Shown here: positions 1 to 5,191 of the stretch, in pieces
Layout of the letters: every line of letters starts with the position of its first letter
Position numbering within the stretch: the first letter of the stretch is position 1
NCBI GenBank assembly: GCA_003670825.1
Contig: QWQL01000102.1
Coordinates: 1 to 5,572, forward strand
DNA from: Planctomycetota bacterium
Lineage (GTDB): Bacteria; Planctomycetota; Planctomycetia; Pirellulales; UBA1268
Direction: 5' to 3'
DNA: 5,572 nucleotides
Position numbers and translations under genes: made by a program
The notes under the pieces: generated by a model
Told to the model about the DNA's origin: nothing
Databases searched by the model: none
What the model saw: the letters and a program-made list of their open reading frames with translations, nothing else

Positions 1-1
1 C

Positions 2-100
2 AAGGCCCGCTTCGAGGACAAGAAGCCCGACAGCCCCGCCGCTCCGCCCGAAGACGTGGCGCTGCTCCGCGAGATTCGCGACGCACTCGTGAAGCGGTAA
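2..100 (+). CDS. mscL: C-terminal fragment of probable MscL mechanosensitive channel (5' truncated by window edge)
   Basis: Only the last 32 codons and the TAA stop are inside the window; the reading frame is open to the left edge. The visible residues are a lysine- and aspartate-rich stretch (KARFEDKKPD), a proline/alanine linker (SPAAPP), then the terminal helix EDVALLREIRDALVKR. This arrangement matches the cytoplasmic end of the large-conductance mechanosensitive channel, in which a charged linker with Ala/Pro precedes a short amphipathic helix of the form (K/E)xxLLxEIRDLL. MscL is a homopentameric inner-membrane channel that releases solutes on hypo-osmotic shock, and this helix bundles the five subunits on the cytoplasmic side. 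The transmembrane part cannot be seen, so the call rests on a short but characteristic tail. It could instead be another protein with a similar terminal coiled coil. The gene ends 9 bases before the convergent gene on the minus strand. Confidence 0.7.
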   Translation, partial: KARFEDKKPDSPAAPPEDVALLREIRDALVKR

Positions 101-109
101 CCCGCGCGG

Positions 110-1066
110 TCAGCGGTCGAGGCAGCCCTCGGCCACCCGGTCGAGAGAAAACCTGACCCGCAGATCCGGATGGGTTGTGTAGAGCCGCAGGCGGTCGCCG
201 TCGAATACGACCGTGGCGCTCGACCGTTTGGGATGATTCGGATCCACGGGCAGGATCGGGTTGGCACGGTACTTCGTCCACCGCACGAGGTCGTCGCTCA
301 CCGCGAGGCACGTCTGCCACGTGGCCCGCGCCGGGTCGGGGCTGGCGTGGTAGTAGGCATAGAACCGGCCGCCACACCTGACGATCTGATCGACCGCGAC
401 GCCGTGCCGGTCATAGGCTTCGGGGCCGCAGGCGAGCACCGGCTCGTCGCTGACATTGGTGAATGTGCGGAAGTCTCGCGAGGTCGCCAGCCAAACCCCG
501 TCATCGTGCCGCTCATAGAAGAGGTACCAGCAGCCACGGTCGCACCAGAGCGTGGGCGTGCCCCGCGGCCCGTCCGGGATCAGTTCCCCCGAGGCGAGCC
601 GGATGTCGAGCGGCCCGCAGGCCTGCCACCGGAGGCCATCTCGGGACGTCAGCAGGTGGGCGACATCCCCCGCCCCTTCGGCGACCATCTGCCAGCGTTC
701 CCCCGCGGCCGTGCGGGCCTTCACGACGCACACGTCCTCGACCCAGCGATCGCGGACCAGCGGGCCGGAGGTCGCTCGCGTCCAGGTGAGGCCGTCGGGG
801 CTCGTCGCCAGACCGAGGCGGCGGACGGGATCGCGATCGACATTGGATCCGGTGTACCAGAGCCGCCAACCACTGCCGTCGCGGACGATCCAGCCCCGCT
901 CCCGCAGGTCGCGGTCCCAGGCCTCGGGGCCGCCCCCGGAAAACAGGGCCGTGGCCGAGGCGGGGCCGAACTCGACCAGCGGGCCGGGCACCGACCGGTC
1001 GTCCGCCACGGTCGTGACGGCGGCGCAGAGCCAGACGAGCACGGCGATCGATCGCGGAAACGGCAT
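110..1066 (-). CDS. Secreted beta-propeller protein, GH43/GH32-like glycoside hydrolase superfamily (probable)
   Basis: This is a 318-residue protein. The N-terminus is a signal peptide: an Arg at position 5, a hydrophobic run at about 7-19, and a likely cleavage after Ala21 (TVA|DD), so it is probably exported. The mature part shows a recurring blade motif, with SPDGLTW (89-95), SRDGLRW (141-147), SRDFRTF (196-202) and SDDLVRW (257-263), each preceded by a short hydrophobic strand. Aromatic strands such as WRLWYTG (67-73), WYLFYE (180-185) and FYAYYH (235-240) alternate with them. This is the pattern of five-bladed propellers of the arabinanase/levansucrase/invertase superfamily, where carboxylates at the centre of the propeller cleave glycans. 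Candidate carboxylates are E48/D51/D53, E110/D111 and E216/D219, but I cannot assign a catalytic triad, so a non-catalytic glycan-binding role is possible. No good Shine-Dalgarno sequence precedes the ATG. It is divergent from the kinase gene. The long open frames on the opposite strand are high-GC shadows. Confidence 0.75.
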   Translation of the reverse strand: MPFPRSIAVLVWLCAAVTTVADDRSVPGPLVEFGPASATALFSGGGPEAWDRDLRERGWIVRDGSGWRLWYTGSNVDRDPVRRLGLATSPDGLTWTRATSGPLVRDRWVEDVCVVKARTAAGERWQMVAEGAGDVAHLLTSRDGLRWQACGPLDIRLASGELIPDGPRGTPTLWCDRGCWYLFYERHDDGVWLATSRDFRTFTNVSDEPVLACGPEAYDRHGVAVDQIVRCGGRFYAYYHASPDPARATWQTCLAVSDDLVRWTKYRANPILPVDPNHPKRSSATVVFDGDRLRLYTTHPDLRVRFSLDRVAEGCLDR

Positions 1067-1098
1067 CGCTGCATGATACGGTGGCCTGGGCGGTACGA

Positions 1099-1112
1099 TG
1101 ACTCACGAGTGA
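1099..1112. promoter_or_regulatory. Imperfect dyad in the divergent intergenic region, candidate operator
   Basis: The 68 bases between the divergent start codons (1067-1134) must hold the control signals for both the propeller gene and the kinase-regulator operon, if each has its own promoter here. The only clear symmetry is TGACTC-AC-GAGTGA, with five of six pairs matching across a 2-base centre (the G1100/G1111 pair fails). It lies about 33 bases upstream of the propeller start and 23 bases upstream of the kinase start, a suitable place for a regulator acting on both. No convincing -35/-10 pair was found on either strand. The site is short and could be chance. Confidence 0.2.
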
Positions 1113-1134
1113 TTTTCAACTGGCAGCGGCTGTC

Positions 1135-2547
1135 GTGCGCATGGTTTGTTCGTCCCGGGGCCGATCGCTGTTTGTGCAACTGGTTGCGCCCGTGGTCGGA
1201 CTGGTGCTGGCGGGGGTGCTCGCCAATGTCGCGTTTGCCGCCTGGTTTGCAGGCCGGAACGCCGTCGTCATGGCCCGCGGCGACCGCGAACGGATTGTCG
1301 AAACGCTGAGCCGCTCGCGGATCACGCTCACCCCTGCGGTGCTCGACGCCCTGCGGCGGCTGACCGGCAGCCACATCGTCGTCTGGGACGACGCGGCCGA
1401 CGCGCCGGGATCGTCGACCCTCGATCAGGCCGACCTCAATGCCGTGAGAGGCGCGCTCGAGACCATCGGCGACGGCGGGAGCGTTCTCATCGCCGGTCGC
1501 CGGCATGCGGTGGGCGTCGTGCGGGCCTCTGGGGTTCGTCCCGAACGAGCGCTGGTGCTCACGCCGGTGAAGGGCCTGCTCGAGTCCTCGCTCGCAGCGG
1601 CCTGGCCGGTGCTGGCCGTCGCCACCGCCACCCTCGCGGTGCTCGTGCCCCTGGGCCTCGCCGCCACGGGTCGCCTCGCCGCCAGGATCTCCGCCATCGA
1701 GCGGCACGTGGAGCGGATCTCGCACGGTGAGTTCGGCACCACGCTCGTCGCCGCCACGGCCGCCGCCACCCCTATCGACGAGGTTGAACGGCTCGCCAGC
1801 GGCGTCGACCGGCTGAGCGTCGAACTAGCGTCGCTCCGCAGTTCGCTTGTCACCGGCGAACGGCAACGGCTGCTGGGCCAACTCGCAGCGGGCTTCGCGC
1901 ACGAGCTCCGCAACGCCATCACCGGGGCCCGACTGGCCATCGATCTTCATCGCCGCCGGTGCACGGCCCGCGGCGGCCCACCCGAGACCGACGACAGCCT
2001 GGCCGTCGCCTGTCGGCAGTTGGACATCGTGGAAGAGGAGGTGCGCGGACTGCTCGCCCTGGGGAAGCCGCAGTTCCAGATTCCTGCGCGGATCGACATC
2101 GCCTCGCTCGTCGACGAGGTCCGTGAACTGACCGGCCCCCGATGTGGCCACACCGGTGTGGCCCTCACCTCTGCGGCCCCTACGAACATGCAGCTGATTG
2201 GATACCGCGAGGCCCTCCGCGCGGCCCTGGTGAACCTGGCCCTCAACGCGATCGATGCTGCCGGCCCGGGCGGGCGGGTGACGCTCCGCGGCGAGGATCA
2301 CAACCGTGGCATTCGGCTGATCGTCGAAGACGACGGGCCGGGCCCGCCGACGGCGCTGGCCGCCGCGATGCACGAGCCGTTCGTGACGGGCAGGGCCGAA
2401 GGAATCGGCCTCGGATTGGCGGTGGCCAAGGCGGTCGCCGAGCAGCACGGCGGCACGCTGCACTGGGCCCGCACTGCCGGGCTGACGCGGTTCGTGATCG
2501 ACCTCCCGCCCGCAGTTCCTGCCCCTGCTCCGGAGCCGGTCGCATGA
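1135..2547 (+). CDS. Membrane-bound sensor histidine kinase (HAMP-HisKA-HATPase), NtrB-like partner of the next gene
   Basis: A 470-residue kinase that should autophosphorylate on histidine and pass the phosphate to the regulator encoded next. Topology: TM1 at about 12-38, an extracytoplasmic sensor of about 112 residues (39-150) with no recognised domain, and TM2 at about 153-177. A HAMP-like segment (about 178-235) with IERHVERISHGEF follows. The H-box is FAHELRNAI with phospho-acceptor His256; the E257/N260 pair fits the HisKA phosphatase motif, so it may also dephosphorylate its partner. The usual Pro after HExRN is Ala261. The ATPase domain has the N-box (N367 and N371, NLALNAIDAA), the G1 box D400-G-P-G and the G2 box G423-I-G-L-G. 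The tail is a Pro/Ala-rich stretch. Start: GTG 1135 or ATG 1141 are in frame; neither has a clear Shine-Dalgarno, and an in-frame TGA at 1099 limits extension. Its stop overlaps the regulator start (ATGA), so the two are co-translated. Confidence 0.95.
   Translation: MRMVCSSRGRSLFVQLVAPVVGLVLAGVLANVAFAAWFAGRNAVVMARGDRERIVETLSRSRITLTPAVLDALRRLTGSHIVVWDDAADAPGSSTLDQADLNAVRGALETIGDGGSVLIAGRRHAVGVVRASGVRPERALVLTPVKGLLESSLAAAWPVLAVATATLAVLVPLGLAATGRLAARISAIERHVERISHGEFGTTLVAATAAATPIDEVERLASGVDRLSVELASLRSSLVTGERQRLLGQLAAGFAHELRNAITGARLAIDLHRRRCTARGGPPETDDSLAVACRQLDIVEEEVRGLLALGKPQFQIPARIDIASLVDEVRELTGPRCGHTGVALTSAAPTNMQLIGYREALRAALVNLALNAIDAAGPGGRVTLRGEDHNRGIRLIVEDDGPGPPTALAAAMHEPFVTGRAEGIGLGLAVAKAVAEQHGGTLHWARTAGLTRFVIDLPPAVPAPAPEPVA
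2146..2163. repeat. 18-bp perfect palindrome inside the kinase gene
   Basis: The sequence ggccacaccggtgtggcc reads identically on both strands with no mismatch and no spacer; the next pair outward (T2145/C2164) fails. It lies in the kinase coding region between the dimerisation and ATPase domains, encoding part of CGHTGVAL. On DNA it could bind a dimeric protein. In RNA it would form a stem only if the central bases open into a loop. High GC makes such palindromes more likely, and codon constraint here is loose, so chance is a fair alternative. Confidence 0.4.
2532..2535 (+). promoter_or_regulatory. Shine-Dalgarno site for the response regulator, inside the kinase gene
   Basis: GGAG lies 8 bases before the ATG at 2544, within the last codons of the kinase. 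Together with the ATGA stop/start overlap it fixes the regulator start and argues against the longer open frame upstream, which merely overlaps the kinase in another frame. Confidence 0.6.
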
Positions 2548-3872
2548 GCCGCATCCTCGTCGTCGACGACGAACCCGCCATCGGCTGGAGCCTGCGGGAA
2601 ATGCTCACCGACGAGGGCCACGCCGTCGACCTGGCGGCGACCATCGCCGAGGGGCTGGCCGCAGCGGCACGAACCATTCCCGATGTCATCCTGCTCGACG
2701 TCCGCCTCCCGGGCCGTGACGGCATCGATGCGATTCCCGACCTGCGGGCGGTCACCGCCGCCGCACCGGTCGTGGTCATGACCGCATTCGGAGATCTCGG
2801 CACGGCCGTCCGCGCCGTCCGCGCCGGGGCGTTCGACTTCCTCGTCAAGCCGTTCGAACTCGATCACGTGGCGGGAGTAATCGCCCGCGCGATCGTGGCC
2901 GGCCGCGCCGGTGGAAAGGCTCTCGATCCGGACGCCACTCCGGCCACGCTCATCGGCTCGTCGTCCGCGATGCAGGTGGTCTTCAAGCAGATCGCCGTGA
3001 TCGCCGCGAGCGATCGGCCGGCGATGGTCACGGGACCATCCGGCAGCGGAAAATCCCTGGTCGCCCGCGCGATCCACGACCACGGCCCGCGGCACGACGC
3101 CCCCTTCGTGGCCACGAGCCTCAGGGCGCTTGCCCCGACCTCCCACATGGGCGAACTCTTCATCCCCGGAAGCGGGCTCCTCGACCGGGCCGCGGGGGGC
3201 ACGCTGTTCGTCAACGACATCGCCTGCGCTCCGGAGGACGTCCAGGAGCGACTCGCGAGCGTGCTCGATGCCGCGCCGTCCGCGGACGTTCGGCTGATCG
3301 CCGGCTCGGGCAACCGCCCCACGATGCTCGGCCTCATCCCCAGGCTCGCCGAGCGCCTGCGGTCGCTCGCGGTCGAGGTGCCATCGCTCGCGGACCGCAG
3401 CGCCGATCTGGAACCGCTCGTTCGCGGACTGCTCGACCGCCATGCCGCAGCCACCGGTGGAATCCCGCCGGCGGTCACCGTCGAGTTCATCGCCGCGATA
3501 CGTTCCCGTGACTGGCCGGAGAACGTCCGCGACCTGAAGGCCGCGGTCGAGCATGCCGCGGTCGTCGCCAGGGGTGCCCCACTGGAACGATCCCACCTCC
3601 CGGTCGACGTGCGCTCCGCCGGCGGTCCCGTCGCGGCCGCCACACACCACCTCGCCACCGCCGTGCGGGAATGGGCGGCAGCAGCCCGCCAGGAGTTCGC
3701 CCAGCTGCCGGAACCAGACCTCCACAACCGTACCGTCCGGCTCGTCGAGGCGACGCTCCTCCGCGAGGCGCTCGCCCATACCGGTGGCAACCGCACCGCT
3801 GCCGCCAAACTCCTCGGCCTCGACCGGGCGACGCTCCGGACCAAGCTCCGGCAGCTTGGTCTCGACGACTGA
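2544..3872 (+). CDS. NtrC-family response regulator with degenerate AAA+ domain lacking GAFTGA
   Basis: A 442-residue protein in the usual size range for NtrC regulators. Residues 1-120 are a complete receiver: acidic pair D8/D9, phospho-acceptor D52 (LLDVRLPGRDG), T80 and K102 (VKPF). Residues about 137-370 are a sigma-54-activator AAA+ domain with Walker A GPSGSGKS (164-171) and sensor II WPENVRDL (324-331, R329). Three functional elements are altered. After ELF (204-206) the chain goes IPGSG-LLDRAA to GGTLF, so the loop that carries GAFTGA, about a dozen residues, is missing. The Walker B end reads GGTLFVND (N224, D225) where the family has DE. The arginine-finger region reads IPRLAERL (R267, R271) rather than REDLFxRL. 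The C-terminus (about 405-442) is a Fis-type helix-turn-helix, HTGGNRTAAAKLLGLDRATLRTKL. I infer phosphorylation by the upstream kinase and DNA binding, but not classical sigma-54 activation. The frame is intact with no sign of frameshift. ATG 2544 is chosen for its Shine-Dalgarno and the receiver start. Confidence 0.95.
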   Translation: MSRILVVDDEPAIGWSLREMLTDEGHAVDLAATIAEGLAAAARTIPDVILLDVRLPGRDGIDAIPDLRAVTAAAPVVVMTAFGDLGTAVRAVRAGAFDFLVKPFELDHVAGVIARAIVAGRAGGKALDPDATPATLIGSSSAMQVVFKQIAVIAASDRPAMVTGPSGSGKSLVARAIHDHGPRHDAPFVATSLRALAPTSHMGELFIPGSGLLDRAAGGTLFVNDIACAPEDVQERLASVLDAAPSADVRLIAGSGNRPTMLGLIPRLAERLRSLAVEVPSLADRSADLEPLVRGLLDRHAAATGGIPPAVTVEFIAAIRSRDWPENVRDLKAAVEHAAVVARGAPLERSHLPVDVRSAGGPVAAATHHLATAVREWAAAARQEFAQLPEPDLHNRTVRLVEATLLREALAHTGGNRTAAAKLLGLDRATLRTKLRQLGLDD

Positions 3873-3902
3873 TGGGCGCAGGCCGGGGAAAACTTCGCCG
3901 CC

Positions 3903-3923
3903 CGCGGTGAAGGATTCACCGCG
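3903..3923. terminator. Perfect 9-bp inverted repeat after the regulator gene; possible terminator or attenuator
   Basis: The arms cgcggtgaa and ttcaccgcg are exact reverse complements around a 3-base gga loop, starting 30 bases after the regulator stop and ending 32 bases before the GTG start of the next gene. The hairpin should be strong, but no T-run follows (the next bases are ccgtcgggg), so it is not a standard intrinsic terminator. It could be a 3' end stabiliser, an attenuator or a protein-binding dyad. Confidence 0.45.
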
Positions 3924-3944
3924 CCGTCGGGGCCCGCCGCCGAT

Positions 3945-3948
3945 AGGA
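3945..3948 (+). promoter_or_regulatory. Shine-Dalgarno-like site supporting the GTG start of the DUF1559 gene
   Basis: AGGA sits 7 bases before the GTG at 3956. The alternative ATG at 3992 has no comparable purine-rich site in front, which is why the longer form is annotated; the choice remains open because the shorter form gives a more typical prepilin leader. Confidence 0.4.
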
Positions 3949-3955
3949 TCCCGAG

Positions 3956-5056
3956 GTGAAGTGCCCACACCATCCCGGCTGCGAGCTCGCGATGCCCGTC
4001 ACGGCCAATTCACGCACCCCGACGCCTGGGTTTACCCTGGTGGAACTGCTGGTCGTGATCGCGATCATCGCCACGCTGATCGGACTCCTGCTGCCCGCCG
4101 TCCAGACGGCCCGAGAGTCTGCCCGACGAACGCAGTGCCTCAACCACGCCCGGCAGCTGTCGCTGGCGGTGCATGGATACGAGTCGTCCCGCCGACACTT
4201 TCCACCGAGCATGCTCCACACGCCGGGCACCGCCTTCACGACCAACAACGGCTCATGGTCGGTGCACGGTCGCATCCTGCCTTATCTCGAAGAGCGAGCC
4301 ACGGCGGTGCGGGTGAACCTCGAAGTGGCCTGGGACGACGGATTCACCACCGGGACTCCCGATCCCGCGAAGAACTGGTCCGCCGTTCGCGACGCCCGGA
4401 TCGCGAGTTTCATCTGTCCTGCAGAACGCACCCCGGTCGCCCGCACGAAGAACGGCGTTCCCTTCGTGCATCCGCTGAACCACGTCTTCAACGTCGGCAC
4501 CTGGTTCATCTACGATCCGGCAACCGGCGCGGGGGGTGACGGGTCATTCCACCCCAACTCCAGGTTCACCACGGGTCGCTTCGCCGACGGTCTCACCAAC
4601 ACCCTCTGCACCGCGGAGGTCAAGGCATTCACCGCCTACGTTCGCAACACGGCGGATCCAGGACCGACTCCCCCGACCACTCCCCCGGCCGTCAGCAGCC
4701 TCGCGTCGGGGGGCGACGCCAAACTCGGCCCCCTGGCGAACGACTGCACGGGGCACACCGAGTGGCCCGACGGCCGCGTGCACCATTCCGGCATCACCAC
4801 CACGTTCACCCCCAACACGCGGGTGCCCCACCAGGCCAACGGCATCGAGTACGACATCGACTTCAACTCCCGGCAGGAGGGGTCGAGCGCGACGGCGAAA
4901 ACCTGCGCTGCCGTCACGGCCCGCAGCTACCATCCGGGCCTGGTCACCGCCACGATGATGGACGGCTCGGCCCGCACGGTGGGCGACGATATCGACGCGG
5001 CCGTCTGGCGGGCACTCGGCACTCGCGACGCAGGCGAGGCCACGGCGCTGCCGTGA
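3956..5056 (+). CDS. DUF1559 prepilin-like protein with H-X9-DG C-terminal motif
   Basis: A 366-residue protein of the DUF1559 / SBP_bac_10 type. Near the N-terminus is a type IV prepilin/pseudopilin signal, G25|FTLVE with Glu30 as the fifth residue after the cut. A hydrophobic helix follows (VVIAIIATLIGLLLPAV), then the family signature QTARESARRTQCLNHARQL and a block around ILPYLEER. The C-terminus has the H-X9-DG motif (H326, D336, G337) and the closing IDAAVWRALGTRDAGE. Prepilin peptidase would cleave it, leaving a protein anchored by its N-terminal helix or assembled into a pilus-like structure; the actual role of the family is unknown. Planctomycetes carry many copies. The start is uncertain: GTG 3956 has AGGA 7 bases upstream but gives an odd leader (MKCPHHPGCELAM), whereas ATG 3992 gives a conventional 13-residue leader. 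It lies 83 bases after the regulator gene on the same strand, with a hairpin between, so co-transcription is possible but unproven. Confidence 0.93.
   Translation: MKCPHHPGCELAMPVTANSRTPTPGFTLVELLVVIAIIATLIGLLLPAVQTARESARRTQCLNHARQLSLAVHGYESSRRHFPPSMLHTPGTAFTTNNGSWSVHGRILPYLEERATAVRVNLEVAWDDGFTTGTPDPAKNWSAVRDARIASFICPAERTPVARTKNGVPFVHPLNHVFNVGTWFIYDPATGAGGDGSFHPNSRFTTGRFADGLTNTLCTAEVKAFTAYVRNTADPGPTPPTTPPAVSSLASGGDAKLGPLANDCTGHTEWPDGRVHHSGITTTFTPNTRVPHQANGIEYDIDFNSRQEGSSATAKTCAAVTARSYHPGLVTATMMDGSARTVGDDIDAAVWRALGTRDAGEATALP
5041..5055. repeat. 6-bp hairpin at the DUF1559 stop codon
   Basis: The arms cacggc and gccgtg pair perfectly around gct and overlap the TGA stop at 5054-5056. No T-run follows. 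It may help end or protect the transcript, but it is short and lies in coding sequence. Confidence 0.2.
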
Positions 5057-5106
5057 GATGCCGAAAGGGCGCACCTACCGATACGATCTGGTAGCGTATT
5101 TCCACG

Positions 5107-5144
5107 GCCAATCGGCCGCGGCAGTGGAGTGGCCGACTGGCCAC
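5107..5144. terminator. Two tandem GGCC stem-loops between DUF1559 and the YidB-like gene, possible terminator
   Basis: The 135-base gap 5057-5191 holds two adjacent dyads. The first is ggcc-aatc-ggcc (5107-5118) and the second gtggcc-gact-ggccac (5129-5144), both with 4-base loops. Neither has a following T-run. They could end the DUF1559 transcript or act as DNA sites in the promoter region of the next gene. Just upstream, ctacc (5075-5079) and ggtag (5090-5094) form a further weak dyad. No promoter could be named with confidence. Confidence 0.25.
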
Positions 5145-5178
5145 GGGTCGCGAACGAGAAGGGCGGCAGAGCATCCAC

Positions 5179-5182
5179 GGAG
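5179..5182 (+). promoter_or_regulatory. Shine-Dalgarno site of the YidB-like gene
   Basis: GGAG is followed by a 9-base spacer to the ATG at 5192. It supports this start codon for the gene that runs off the window edge, and no competing in-frame start with a better site was seen. Confidence 0.6.
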
Positions 5183-5191
5183 AGCACGGCG

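Noticed and set aside
118..131. Hairpin cgagg-cagc-cctcg near the convergent gene ends as a shared terminator
   Set aside because: Only a 5-bp stem, inside the propeller coding region and without a T-run; too weak to call.
1094..1119. TACGAT (plus) and TTGAAA (minus) as sigma-70 promoter elements in the divergent region
   Set aside because: Neither has a convincing partner hexamer at 16-18 bases, so no promoter is called.
1120..1140. Possible sigma-54 promoter (TGGCAG...GTGC) before the kinase gene
   Set aside because: The invariant GG and GC elements are not at the required spacing, and the segment runs into the start codon.
170..1309. Long plus-strand open frame opposite the propeller gene, and similar frames at 463-789 and 552-1076
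   Set aside because: Arg/Pro/Gly-rich with no recognisable motif, a product of high GC; the minus-strand frame has a signal peptide and repeated blade motifs.
2142..2543. N-terminal extension of the response regulator frame upstream of ATG 2544
   Set aside because: It overlaps the kinase ATPase domain in another frame and is Arg/Gly-rich noise; the receiver domain begins properly at 2544 behind a Shine-Dalgarno site.
3153..3230. Possible frameshift or sequencing error explaining the missing GAFTGA
   Set aside because: Family-like residues continue in the same frame on both sides (MGELF before, GGTLF after, then VQERLASVL), so a compensated error is unlikely.
2298..3973. Long minus-strand frames (369 and 556 codons) opposite the regulator gene
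   Set aside because: The plus-strand frame encodes clear receiver, AAA+ and helix-turn-helix domains; the antisense frames show low-complexity composition and no domain.
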